Origin: Chara braunii
Lineage: Eukaryota > Streptophyta > Charophyceae > Charales > Characeae
Length of the DNA: 52,807 nt
Assembly (NCBI GenBank): GCA_003427395.1
Contig: BFEA01000561.1
Span: 342,650-395,456 of the forward strand
Reading direction: 5' to 3'
Shown here: piece by piece, positions 1 through 10,012 of the stretch
How the letters are laid out: each line of letters starts with the position of its first letter
How positions within the stretch are numbered: the stretch's first letter is position 1
The notes under the pieces: model-generated
The model's database searches: none
The model's input: only the letters and a program-made list of their open reading frames with translations
Told to the model about the DNA's origin: nothing
Translations under genes and position numbers: made by a program

Positions 1-598
1 AAAAAAAAAAAAAAAAAAAAAAAAAAAGATTGGAGCATACATTGTTAAAAAAAACAAAAAAAAGCTTTAAGCTTCCGCTCCGACTCTATCGCAGCGCTGT
101 GCAAAGAATAATGGCCGGGTCGTCTCATAAAACAACGTGAAAAAAAACAGAAAAAAAAGAAAAAGTAAAAGAAAGCAATCTCACAAAGAAGTAAATTCGA
201 GCCAATTCGGCAAAGTTAGAACGATGCACCTGGTTGTCATATCGACCAGGTTCGGACTCTCTCGCACTTAGCACAGACAGAGAGCTGGCGGTGTCAATCT
301 CTTAGCCACTCAGGAGAAGGTGTGGGTGGGGGGGCGGTTTCACATTTCCTCAGAAAATCCACTAGCTTGGAACCAGGCGCCACTACAGATCGTGCTCTAT
401 ATTTTTCCCATATATCTGGTCATAATACTGGCAAGGCTCATGCAAACATAGAACCCGTCGCGCACGTCCCTTTCTCTGAATCCAGCAACCAATCACAGAC
501 AATCGTCGATTCCACGTCATCCTGGCCAGATTACCTACTCCGTCTACCTCCGTCCGAGCCCACTTTCTTCATCCGCCGCCTCCTCTTTCAGCTGCTTC
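1..598. other. A-rich non-genic DNA
   Basis: The window opens with a 27-nt A run and has further A-rich patches near 45-67 and 138-172. No coding frame with any protein-like signal is visible, and I see no RNA gene. The A-runs could be tails of retroposed sequences, but no duplicated target sites were found. Confidence 0.6.
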
Positions 599-1060
599 CC
601 GCTCTCCTACGACTCATATTCATCCCCCTACTTCTCCCAACTAATGTTACCTCTCCTCCTCCTCCTCCTCCTCCTCCTCCTCCTCCTCCTCCTCTTCCTC
701 AGCTTTCTCCTCCTGCGAGCTGCTTCCCCATCTCCTACGACTTCCTCCTACACATCTTCTTACCACTCCCAACTAATGTTACTCTCCCTCCTGCTCCTCC
801 TCCTCGTCCTCTTCCTCCTCCTCCTCCTCCTTGTCCTCCTCCTGTTTCTCCTCCTTCTGTTCCTCCTCCTTCTGTTCCTCCTCCTCCTCCGACTATCCAC
901 CTTTCTCTTTCAGCTCCTCTGACTCCCGTCTCCTCTCCCCGACACTCCCTTCGTCCTTGTCCTCCTCCTCCTCCTGCTCCTCCTCCTCCTCCTCTTCTTC
1001 TACCACCTCCTCCTTCAGCTACTCTCACTGCCATTCATCTTCATCCTACATCCTCTGTTT
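599..1060. repeat. Pyrimidine (CCT)n compound microsatellite
   Basis: The + strand is an almost pure C/T tract dominated by CCT and CTT triplets. A diverged longer unit is also present: the phrase ccaactaatgttac occurs near 637 and again near 768. The open frames here encode only Pro, Leu or Ser runs, depending on frame, so they are read as by-products of the triplet repeat and not genes. Confidence 0.9.
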
Positions 1061-1690
1061 CCCGCCAAACACAAAACAACCTCGGTTTCCCGCCAGGAAA
1101 AAAAAAACACACACAGCCTTATTCTCGGCTCCTGTTCCTCTTCCACCTCCTAAACTTTTCTCACTCCCATTCACCCTCATCCTGCACCTTCTGTTTCCTG
1201 CCAAACAGCCTTGTCCTCCTCTCTTGTTACTCCACCTGCAATTACTCCATAGCTCCTCCCCTCCTCCTCCGCCAACTACTCCCACTCTTGCTCTTCTCTC
1301 CTCCTAAGGGCCTTGTTCCTTCTTCCAGTCCCCTCTGAGCCCTCTCCTCTCACACCCACTGGTCCTCCCAACACCACATCCTTTCTCTCTCCTCGCACAA
1401 TTTCACAACCTGGGGCCAACATGTTATGCACTGTTTCTACCCCCATGGTCAAAAACTCGGCACATCGACATACCCCAGGGACATTTCTTTATTTATGTAT
1501 TATTGATTTATATACTTTTATTTATTTACATATTGTTTATTAATTTACTAGGCTACCAGCCAGGCGGCCCGGGTCACCTTGTTTGTCCGGGCTACCCGGC
1601 TTTGCAAGGACCATAGAAGCTTCAGACCAAAAAATATATATATATATAAAAGATCTGGGGAAAGGAAAATGTTACGCAGAAAAATAAAGT
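1061..1690. other. Non-genic DNA with a GC-rich module
   Basis: This stretch is pyrimidine-rich to about 1400, then AT-rich. A GC-rich module at about 1548-1612 begins ctaggctaccagcc and resembles the arms of the foldback just downstream, and also the reverse complement of about 8066-8122. A short (TA)n tract lies near 1636. No gene is seen. Confidence 0.5.
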
Positions 1691-1977
1691 AAACTTTTGC
1701 CTCTGGGTCACATCGAAATTCTTTACCAAATTTGACATATTTTTATTTTTATTTTTTCAGTTTTTTTGGCCCAGCCAGGCAAGTTGCCCCAGGCCACTCT
1801 GGTAGCCTAGTTTATTTATCATTTTTATTTTAGCCCTGTTCTACTCTAGGCTAACAAACAGAGTGGCCCGGGACCAATTGCCAGGCCAGGCCAAAAGATA
1901 AAAAATGTTATATAATTATATTTATTTTTATATTAAATTTGGTAAAGAATTTCCATGTGACCCTGAGGCAAAAGTTT
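1691..1977. mobile_element. 287-bp foldback (MITE-like) element
   Basis: Left arm 1691-1810 and right arm 1846-1977 are imperfect inverted repeats with a 35-nt loop. Both arms begin, in opposite orientation, with aaacttttgcct, followed by matching blocks around ggtcacat, aaattctttaccaaattt, ttttggcc and ccactctg, and both end in tagcctag at the loop. The flanks share only the dinucleotide gt, so a target duplication is uncertain. It has no coding capacity and is read as a non-autonomous foldback transposon. The superfamily cannot be assigned. Confidence 0.75.
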
Positions 1978-2269
1978 GTTGAGGGGGGACATTGCAGCCG
2001 TTAAAATCAGAGGGGTAGGGGGGGTACCCGGAGTGCGCTCCAGCGACGCCGCAAATTTTTGTGCTGCTTCGGGTTTTACTGTGGTTAACCTAATTTCACC
2101 ATAGCCAGCCTACCTTTCCCTCCCAACGTGGAGGCAAGGGGCAGCATCTCCTTCCACATTCACTGGGGCGAGTACCCTGCCCACTCTGGAGAGGAGGAAT
2201 GCGCGGCAGCCGGTTACCCCTACACCTGCCAGCATGAACAATTCACGCGAGCTATTGCCAAGCCCTTGA
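1978..2269. other. Region upstream of LINE ORF1
   Basis: No clear coding signal or repeat was recognised. It probably includes the 5' untranslated part of the LINE that follows, but the LINE's 5' boundary could not be located. Confidence 0.4.
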
Positions 2270-3352
2270 ATGAGTTACGAACATTCACTACCAGCGAAGC
2301 GCTGTGCTCCGCTACAGCATGGGTCTACAGGCCCTGGAACTCTCACTCTCGTTTTACTGCGTGACGAACGGTGTCAACTCCTGGACAATCGGACTGCTCA
2401 TCACCAATGCGAAGGTAAAACTCTCAACTCCGCTGATGCATTCTGGATAAGTCGGGTTTTCCCCTTACTCCGGCTTCTCTCTTCTTCACAGGGCGAACTC
2501 CGTCCTTTCAATCTCAACGGCACAGACCCTTCATTGGCTGCTCAACAGGGATTCCTGCAGGACAACCAAGGGAGGATCACCCCGCTTGGCGAAAAGGGCA
2601 CAACTGTTCCTGCTGGAGTCCCTGTCGGCGATGGCATGGACTTAGACAGGTTCCTCAAAGCTGGCTCCCCGAAAAGAACCAAGCCAGAGGATTTTGAAGA
2701 CAGTAGACAGCACTCCTCCTCCCAGGGTGATGCAGGACCCAGACCACAGCAGTCCGGGGCCTGCATTGTAATCCCAGTACTGCTCAAATCCAGAAATCAG
2801 GGCCCCTACATACTGCTCTTAGCGGACTCCCATTGAGGGTACACAATCCCAGACTCCCTGGTGTCTACTCCCCCAGACCCAATGCAGCTTTACAACATGG
2901 GAAAGAAGATTGTGCACAATGTATGCGCTATAAGGCCAATGCCCCACCACCCGCTGATTTCTTTCAACAAGATTGGTGCCTCCGGCAGAATCCATGCCAT
3001 CCACGCCTTGTGCCTGGACACTCTGATTCTCCCGGGTGGTCCACATCCCTCGTCTGGTACTAACTTCTACTAGGCTCCTCTCTCTTGGTTCAAAGAAACC
3101 AACGACAAAGAGAGGCTGATCCCAAAAACCGGAGACGGGATCAGAGGAGACATCATAACGGAAATCAATAACGCTCTACAAACGGACAAGAAAATCTTCA
3201 ATCTCAGCTTCACTGACCTGTTGAAGGCAGCTTGGGACCCAGCCTTGCTGAGCCCCGCCCCAATCAACAGACAGTTGCCTGGCCTGTTCATAGTCCAGGC
3301 CGCCATCCAACAGCAGGCCCCACCCTCAGGTTCAGATGGGCTCCCCGGTTAA
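2270..3352 (+). pseudogene. LINE ORF1 (degenerate)
   Basis: One reading frame stays largely open from about 2270 to a TAA at 3350, broken by TGA at 2834 and TAG at 3071. The last part contains residues such as WFKETNDKERL and a Gln/Pro-rich end. It overlaps the ORF2 start at 3336 by about 15 nt, a common LINE ORF1/ORF2 arrangement. No CCHC or RRM signature was recognised, so assignment to ORF1 rests on position. In functional LINEs this product is an RNA-binding chaperone. The upstream limit is uncertain. Confidence 0.5.
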
Positions 3353-4580
3353 GGTGGCCTCCTGGAATGTGCGAGGACTAGTAAACAAAAACAGGAGACA
3401 CAAGCACGCCAGACTTAAATCTTGGATTCACGGCAACAGGGCACAAATTGTCTTGATCCAGGAAACTAAGGTTAATAATGAAAGATTGGCGGAAATCAGT
3501 AACTGGTGGTCAGGACCCCAGATCTGGGCCCCTGCAGAGGACACCAGGGGGGGCACTGGGATTCTGATCCACAACTCCATCTGCAGAACCATCTCCCACG
3601 CGAACTTTGATCTGTGTGGAAGATGGTATTTCGTCGCACTGCATATCGATTCTCGTGAATGGACTTTCCTGCAATTCTATGTCCCTGCCGACCACACAAC
3701 AAAAGTCGAGTTCTTTAATCAACTCTCTTAAGTAATACCAGAATCTGAGTTTCTGGTGGTAGGTGGGGACTGGAATACGGTGCCCAATGAGGTGGTGGAT
3801 TTCTCCTCTCCTCTCTCTCACCCAGGGGAATCCATAGCCCTGAACGAACTACTCACTAAAAAAGGGTTGTTTGATTCATACTGGTTGCTGCACCCGGACC
3901 AAAGGAAGTTCACATGGTTATCGTCCACCACACCCGTGGTTAGCAGAAGATTGGATGCAATCTTCTGCTCCGAACAGGTCATCCCACTCGTTCTTCAAGT
4001 TGATATCACGCCAGACCCAATGTCTGACCACAAACCAATCACAATTACATCATCAGCAGTGCCCCCCCTTAAAAGAGGAACGGGTACTTCCAAACTAAAT
4101 ATGCAGATCTTTAACGACAACAAAATGATCGAGTGGGTGAGGAACTTCTGGGAAGAATGGAGAGCCTCGTCAAATCTGTTTCCTGACGCAGGGGACTGGG
4201 TAGACAGGGGCATCCACCTCCTCTCAGGGTTCCTCAATAACATTTCAAGAATCAAGGCAGCAAACAGGAAACATGACGAAATAATCCTAAAAAGGAAAAT
4301 AGAAAACGCAGAAAACAGACTAGGTTTCTCCTCCTTCTCGGACAGCCACTGGGCCCTTAGAAGGGTTGCCTGGCTGCAAGACTGGCAAGACAAACAGATA
4401 TGCAGACAAGAATCCTGGCTCATATGCAAACGCATAGACAACATCCTACATAAGGACAAAAAGAACTCCGCACACTCAAACTGTCGCACGAAAAAAAGGC
4501 AAATCACCTTCCATGGTGGAAATCCTGCACCCCTTCAACTACACAATTCTCTCGGCAAGGTCGTCAGATTCTATTTGTGA
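3336..4580 (+). pseudogene. LINE ORF2, AP-type endonuclease part
   Basis: Starting at ATG 3336, the frame shows exonuclease-endonuclease-phosphatase motifs in order: ASWNVRG near residue 9, IQETKV near residue 41, GGDWNT after an in-frame TAA at 3729-3731, RLDAIFCS, and SDHKPIT near 4021. These correspond to the catalytic and metal-binding blocks of the APE-like nuclease that nicks target DNA for target-primed reverse transcription. The frame then continues through a linker to a stop at 4578. One internal stop and later frameshifts make it non-functional as read. Confidence 0.88.
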
Positions 4581-5877
4581 TTTCGTACGTATTTTCTACG
4601 AGAAGTTACTTACCTCAGAAAAACATTAGACGACATTATTATAGCGGAGGAGTGGGAAGGTCGCCGCTGGGGGACAGCCCGTAGTCTTCTCTCAACCCCG
4701 GAGCAAAAAGACCTAGAAAAACCAATCACGCTACTGGAACTGACTGTCGCAATGAGAAGCATGGCCAAGGGCAAAAGCCCTAGGCCCGACGGGCCACCAA
4801 TAGAATTCTATGAATTATTTTGGGACACCCTCGCCCCGGATCTACTGAGGGTCTTCAATAATGTACTTCATGGCAATCCACTGGGATCCAGAACAACAGG
4901 AGTAACCACATTACTATACACGAAAGGAGACCGACGAGACGTAAGAAATTACCGCCCGATTTCCTTGATCAATGTAGCGGAGAAGATCTTGGCCAATCCT
5001 TGGCACGGCGCCTCTTTGGCTTAATGACCAAACAGGTCCACCCACCCCAGCCAGGTTTCATCCCTTGGAGGCAGGTCCTTGACAACGTTATGGCAATTAC
5101 TCAAGCGTTAGACCTCATTAAGGCACAACGATCTAACATTGCAGTCCTTATCGATTTCGAAAAGGTTTACGATAAAGTGAACTGAAAATTTCCGTTTGAA
5201 GTCCTCCACAGAATTGGAATTGGCCCCAATTACTGTCGCTGGTTGGAAAACCTATACCATGGCTCACAAGGGAGAGTGATGGTGAACGGTTCTCTCTCCC
5301 ATGCCTTCACAGTGACAAGGTCATTGCGACAGGGCTTCCCCTTGGCTTTCGCAGATGACTTATCGGCCATCATAGAAACTCAGTCTCCTCTCTATCAGCA
5401 CTTCACGAATGCATATCTGTGTATGAAGCAGCCTCAGAAATGAAGGTGAGCTGGAGCAAATCCGTAGCCCTTACCCATGATGATTCACAACTGGCAATTG
5501 ACTTCGGGATTAAACTGATCCCAGCCACAAAATCAGAAAGATACCTCGGCATCAAGGTATCTTTTGGAGACTGCAGCAAGGACCAGTCATCCGTAATTGA
5601 CAACAAAATCCGAGACACATGTGCAAGATGCTCCGGTAGAAAAAACCTCTCCCTATTAGGGAGAGCACTTGTGGCAAACTGCTCCATCTTGTCCACTACC
5701 TGGTTCATCCTGGCCTTTCGCCAGATATCTGCCTCCTCGGCCAAACTGGTAAGGCAACTACTCACCAGATTCCTTTGGAAGGGAGATGCAAGCATCCCCT
5801 CTTGCATTAGCAAGGTCGCTTGGTGGAAACTTACAGAGAAAAAAATGGGATGGGGGCCTAGGTATCCTAGACCCTGA
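4581..5877 (+). pseudogene. LINE ORF2, reverse transcriptase part
   Basis: Fingers and palm motifs are spread over three frames. GKSPRPDG and NYRPISL lie at about 4770-4970, IDFEKVYDKVN (motif A) is at about 5150-5182, RQGFPLA (motif B) is at about 5328, and FADDL (motif C) follows immediately at about 5347. The loss of the stretch that normally separates motifs B and C is an internal deletion. A TGA follows motif A where Trp is usual. Downstream, a frame from 5419 carries YLGI and the C-terminal LINE region. It once encoded the polymerase but is clearly dead. Confidence 0.88.
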
Positions 5878-6595
5878 AATGCAGAACACAGCCTTGCTGG
5901 CCAAATGGACAGTACGCCTACTGACCTCACCAGAAAACCAACCTTGGATGCAGCTTGCGCAGGCCACACTGGCCAGGGAATAGGACCTATCCGACCATGA
6001 CGCAGTCTGGCAATCACTCCTTTACTACCCCACTGGTCAAGTCAGTGAAGTCCCCTACTTGGGGACCAATCCTGAACGCTTGGGCCAAGATTCTTCCTTC
6101 CATTATCAAACCCCCATCTTCTCTCTCTGAAGTTCTCATCTCTAGTCTATTTGAAAACCCGGCTGTCTTGGATGCATCAGGCCACACTTTTTTTTGTAGC
6201 CAACTCCCCTGGCAACTACGCCAGGAAATGGCTTCAGAAAAGGGGTGTGGAGAGTGTCCCATTTATGGGACAGTCAATCAACAAAAAATATAGCACACAA
6301 AATAGTATCTCCGCAGCAAACTGAGAGGCCTACACAATGTGGAACAGCGCCATGTCGCCTTGATAACAACAATCCCAAGAGGAATGGATGGACATTCTTA
6401 CAACAGGGACGTCGGTGGCACAACACGATTCGTGGTGAAGAGACCCGGACTCTCCGGATTTTTTTTACCATGTACTGAAGAAGGGGAACATCGAGACATC
6501 ACAAGCTGCCTCTTGGAAGTACTCCGGGGCAACCCTGCGTCGCATTGATCCGCCAACCCAGGTCACAAACCTGGCGCATTGCAACGAAGTCAAAT
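5878..6595 (+). pseudogene. LINE ORF2 C-terminal region, decayed
   Basis: Short frames continue LINE-like sequence (for example WGPILNAWAKILP near 6058) with repeated frame changes. No new domain is recognised. The stretch links the polymerase to the zf-RVT remnant at about 7034-7432. Confidence 0.5.
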
Positions 6596-6605
6596 TTAAG
6601 ACAGT

Positions 6606-6717
6606 GACTGCAACTGGTTAAGTATACATTATTCCGTGAGTGATGAGTTAACCCGACCGGCGTACCCATATGCCGGAAAAAATCCGTGTGACTGTCTGAT
6701 AAAAAAAAAAAAAACAG
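6606..6717 (+). mobile_element. Possible short retroposed insert with A-tail
   Basis: A 112-nt segment ending in a 14-nt A run (6701-6714) is flanked by the direct repeat ttaagacagt at 6596-6605 and 6718-6727. This is the pattern expected of a target-primed insertion of a SINE or truncated LINE. However, three non-A bases separate the A run from the repeat, and the right copy is itself locally repetitive, so the call is tentative. No RNA polymerase III box was recognised. Confidence 0.3.
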
Positions 6718-7033
6718 TTAAGACAGTTGTAAGTAAGAATGGCACTACCCGTCTCAAACCAGCAAGAGAAGGCTCTCCCTTCAACAGCTGGAAAGTCGAC
6801 GAACTGAGACTGGGTTGGAACATCGCAGCGGACTCTTCACTGGTAATACCAGAGTCCTCCTTCTGAACTACTCCTCGCAGGCGGGATACAAACTGCAATC
6901 CAAGGCTTCGACTTTGCAGTTCAGAGTTGGGGACTCATGGAACAGACACTTCAGGAACCTTCGATTGAGGGCCCCAGAGCTCAGCTGGGTCCACTTCTGC
7001 ATCTGCGTAATATAGGAGACTCTTGAAGTCAAG

Positions 7034-7432
7034 TTGGGGGGACTCCAATGGCTCCACCTGCACAATTGCGTGCCTACGCCTACGACAGCATGGTGTGCTG
7101 AAAAAGGAATGGAAATACTTACTACGTGTGACGTATGCCCCCACCAGTCTCTGGAGGACTCTTCCCACGTGTGGTCGTTGGAATCTGTGGTTGCTAGGGG
7201 CTTCTGGGACTCGTGGTGGTTGGAATCTGTGGTTGCTAGGGGCTTCTGGGACTGGGTAGGCAGACTGTGGTTCGCAGCGTATAAGGACTGTTCTTACTGG
7301 ACTAAGGCACTGGTCCTACTTGGGGATCAATCCAACTCGCCTAGAACCAAAGTTGGTAATAAATTTCCTATCATCTATTTTTGGGTCTTATGGATAGACC
7401 GCAGGGACTGGAGATTCAATTGCTCTTACTAG
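7034..7432 (+). pseudogene. LINE ORF2 zf-RVT-like C-terminus
   Basis: The frame contains CDVCPHQSLEDSSHVW, matching the C-x2-C...ED..H pattern of the zf-RVT domain found at the end of plant L1-type ORF2 proteins, followed by a Trp-rich region and a stop at 7432. The usual distal Cys/Ala segment is distorted by a 42-bp tandem duplication. The domain's role in the LINE is probably RNA or nucleic-acid binding. Family placement is good, function is lost. Confidence 0.7.
7171..7254. repeat. 42-bp tandem duplication in LINE
   Basis: Two adjacent 42-bp units (7171-7212 and 7213-7254) differ at only two positions. The duplication keeps the frame, repeating the peptide LESVVARGFWD, and probably arose after the element died. 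Confidence 0.95.
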
Positions 7433-7937
7433 GCAGTTTCTCGCCTGCATAACTCCTTCAAGAATGCAGTTAGGACCTTAAAATCTTGTCAGAATAGAGA
7501 AAAAAGAAGACTTAGGAAAGTGAGATTTCAATCTTCTTTACCCTCAGCGGCACAGAGGTCTATGCTATTCTCTTGGGCCTCCGAATTCCAGTGGATTCTA
7601 TTCTCAGATAACAAACAGTTAGTCTTTTCCGGCCACTTGTGGGATGAGAAGGAGGATCACATCCTCCCTCAGGATCCTGAAGCCCTTTTCTTGTGATGAC
7701 TACTCTCTTGATTCTTTACCAGCTCAGTGTAAGGGACACTGGACGTGCTTTCCAGCAGGTGCAGCCCCCCACCAATGGAATGGATTAATCTAAGGGAGGA
7801 CCCTCAGACAAGGAGATGCTCTTATCACTTCCCAGCTGAGGAACGACCGATCAGATTTTCAAGCCAAAAAAAACAAAAAAAAGTTTGATTCTTTTTTTTA
7901 TAGATTTTTTGGAACTTTTTTTTTGTTTGTTTAGTTT
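7433..7937. other. Probable LINE 3' untranslated region
   Basis: No open frame of interest. The sequence becomes A-rich then T-rich at 7867-7930, consistent with the end of a retroposon. The A-rich block around 7867-7884 is identical to one at 50-67. Confidence 0.4.
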
Positions 7938-8122
7938 TTGCTGGGACCTTCCCTGGTCTGGCCAGGCCACTCAGGGGCTACTGTAGGTCCCACTTACACG
8001 AATTAAGCCATATTGACCGTAGATAGCAAAGATCAACGGCGAGAATCTCTTAATCCGTGCAAGTGGGACCTTGCCCCGGGACAACAAGGCGACCTGGCCG
8101 CCCCGGCTGGTAGCTTAGGTTC
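7938..8122. mobile_element. Short foldback element
   Basis: Inverted arms ggtcccacttacacgaatta (from 7986) and its near complement ending at 8070 match at 20 of 22 positions around a 41-nt loop. Outside them lie further GC-rich blocks (ggccaggcc, ggcgacctggccg) related to the modules at 1548-1612 and in the 1691-1977 foldback. It is read as a relative of that non-autonomous family. The outer ends and target site are not resolved. Confidence 0.5.
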
Positions 8123-8531
8123 TACTACTTTAAATAAAAAAAGTACTTCAGCCAAAAAAGGACAACATATACCATTAGACATTCCTGGACCAATGGTGAT
8201 TGTTTTCTTATTGAAGAAAATATTTTTCTATTAAAGAAAGCAGGAGCAACCCGGAGAGTCGAAGAAAGAGATTAGAACCATGAACAACACTAGTTTCCGT
8301 ATTTATCGATATTTTTTTATAAATTTACAAATAACTTGAAATAATAATAATAATAATAATATATTCATATACTCATTCTTCTTTGACCAGGTAATTTTGA
8401 ATAGCTGTGAACCCATTTCGACAAATGAAATTTCAATTGGTCAGCCATCAAACCAAATTGGCCATCTTGAATTTCCTATTTCGCCCATTATCCAAACCAA
8501 TATAAGCACGAGATAGAGTTTATTACGAGAA
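8123..8531. other. AT-rich intergenic DNA with (AAT)n
   Basis: Contains an (AAT)n microsatellite at about 8338-8362. No gene is seen. Confidence 0.6.
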
Positions 8532-8650
8532 ATGACGAGCATTTTTTTTTTTTCTTTTTTTTTTCTTTATTTTCTTGCGCAGGGGCCATGCTAATCTACT
8601 CTGTATCGTTCCAATTTTAACGGATGTCCCGAAGGACATGACGAGCATTT
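8532..8650 (-). pseudogene. U6 snRNA retropseudogene with A-tail
   Basis: On the - strand, 8637-8574 reads as U6 snRNA positions 1 to about 66: the 5' stem-loop gtccttcgggac, then aaaattggaacgatacagag, and the segment through ggcccctgcgcaag. It stops there, so the U6 3' third, including the internal stem-loop end, is missing. An A-rich tail with occasional G or T follows (8573-8545). The whole insert is bounded by a 13-bp direct repeat, atgacgagcattt, at 8532-8544 and 8638-8650. The 5' stem is two bases shorter than the plant consensus as I recall it, and the base after ACAGAG differs. It is a LINE-mediated retrocopy, not a functional gene. Confidence 0.93.
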
Positions 8651-8836
8651 CGACACCAAGATTTAACAGTTTGGGCGCTTGATCTTGTTAAGTAGGCCAC
8701 ATGATTTAACAAATTAGTATTTTGCCAATTCCCGATTTTGTCCAAATATCAACCGATTTGAAAGTCTACACAACACCCTTCTTGGACGGGTGAAAATATC
8801 AAATTACCGAAGCAGTTTCACGTGTCATTCAGAATC

Positions 8837-8946
8837 ATGAGTCTTCTTTTCTTTTCTTTTTTTTCTTTTTTTTCTTTTTAATTTAAATAAAGGCTAATTC
8901 TTTAAGCCCAACCAATTCAATTACCTGTCAAATGAGTCTTCTTTTC
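8837..8946 (-). mobile_element. Short retroposed fragment with A-tail
   Basis: A 15-bp direct repeat, atgagtcttcttttc, occurs at 8837-8851 and 8932-8946. Between them is about 80 nt that, on the - strand, is unique sequence followed by an A-rich tail interrupted by single G residues. The tail resembles that of the U6 copy 190 bp upstream, so the same retroposition machinery is likely. The source RNA is not identified. Confidence 0.65.
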
Positions 8947-9070
8947 CCGTAGACCGTCGATCTAGAACCACCTCACCTCGATTAGCTTGCCGAAGTTTCG
9001 TGCCAACTGTGTCTAATCCATCCTTGGCACAGATCGACAGTGATTACCAAAGGAGGACCCCAGTGCTACC

Positions 9071-9172
9071 GTCTTCACCCGAATATAACGCCCAGTCATT
9101 GTAGCCTTATTTGGGGCCATTTTCTGTCCAGATGCAGCGATAATGACCGGGCGTTCTATTCGGGTGAAGACA
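9071..9172. repeat. Hairpin-forming inverted repeat
   Basis: Left arm 9071-9105 and right arm 9137-9172 are inverted copies (shared core gtcttcacccgaat and aacgcc) around a loop of about 31 nt. It may be a miniature foldback element or part of the LTR of E4, which lies in the opposite orientation just downstream. Confidence 0.7.
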
Positions 9173-9268
9173 GTAGGAACTCGAACGAATAAGACACGTG
9201 GGTGGAAGCTCGACAGGACGAAGCACGCATGTGACACCAGCAAGCATGTGAGAGCAGGACGCACATGA

Positions 9269-9324
9269 GAGCAGATAGGCTAGAGAACGCAGGTGGGAGC
9301 AGATAGGCTAGAGAACGCAGGTGA
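9269..9324. repeat. 28-bp tandem duplication
   Basis: Two 28-bp units starting gagcagataggctagag at 9269 and 9297, followed by diverged partial units rich in cgcaagtaagagcag. They lie just 3' of ORF B of E4 on the - strand, possibly in its former LTR. Confidence 0.85.
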
Positions 9325-9421
9325 AAGCACGCAAGTAAGAGCAGACAAGGGAGAGTACATGATGCACGCAGCACACAGCTGAGAGAAGGACGCACAATTT
9401 TCTTTGGTACGGACAACTGCA

Positions 9422-10012
9422 TCATTGGAAGTTCGCCCAACGGTAGTCGACAAGGAGAGGGTGGTGGAGGGGTCGCGGCCATTCGGGTGGGCGCGGAGGG
9501 AAGTAATCCGCAGCTTCGTCACCGAGGTCGACGAAGTGGACGATCCGGTGCACACGAGGGAATCGATGATTTGGTCAGGACAAGGATAAAAGGTAGTCAG
9601 GATATAAAGAGGGGATGGTACCGAGGACATTGTCCCGCACGGACTCATAATCTTCCATAGCGGGAAAGGTCCCGGAGATAGTACAATACAACTCCATATG
9701 GTTGTATTGTCTCCAAGCGACACTGAAAAGGAGGATGTTGAGAGGGAAGGAGGGAGAGCAATGGGGAAAAACTGTACACAGAAGTCGCGTGGCAAAATGA
9801 TGACAAAACAGTTGATTAGCGAAGATACAGTAATTTAGAGGGAATTCAATATTGGGGAGAGGGGAGAACGAAAGGTAATAAAGGGGGCGGCGAAATACCG
9901 GACGAGGACGGAACATCCGGGCCGGGAGGAGGACGGGAACGAAGCGCGGAGGGGGCGGATGAGGGAGATGGTGAGCGGGAGCGGCGGCGGCGGCGGGAGG
10001 TTGCTGCGCCAT
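9422..10012 (-). pseudogene. E4 ORF B (post-integrase accessory gene)
   Basis: The ATG at 10012 is in a good initiation context (cgATGG). The frame runs about 197 codons to TGA at 9422-9424, with one internal TGA at 9575-9577. Aligned by eye with ORF B of E2 and E3 it keeps the same plan: Ala/Pro-rich start (MAQQ versus MATQQ), FRRPL, ATRLL, a segment ending ILLFSVAW, ELYC, GTFPA, Y..DYL, then FPPRPPEWPR, and a stop at the equivalent point. Identity is low, so conservation across this distance argues for a real protein. It starts inside ORF A2 in the +1 phase. No known domain is recognised and the function is unknown. Fast-evolving structural or host-interaction roles would fit but are inference. 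Confidence 0.7.

Larger units (their letters stand above)
2270..7880 (+). mobile_element. Degenerate L1-like LINE
   Basis: The two-ORF order of ORF1, AP-type endonuclease, reverse transcriptase and C-terminal zf-RVT-like domain is visible along the + strand, interrupted by stops, frameshifts and internal insertions or deletions. This is the plant L1-type layout. The end is placed at the A-rich sequence near 7867-7884. Neither end is supported by a target duplication, so the limits are approximate. GC-rich modules in inverted orientation at about 1548 and 8122 bracket the copy. Confidence 0.75.

Noticed and set aside
322-1338. 338-codon forward ORF plus long overlapping frames
   Set aside because: Composition is almost entirely Pro, Leu and Ser from a pyrimidine triplet repeat, and several frames are open at once.
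2270-3352. Calling LINE ORF1 a specific RNA-binding family
   Set aside because: No RRM or CCHC motif could be seen, so it was named by position only.
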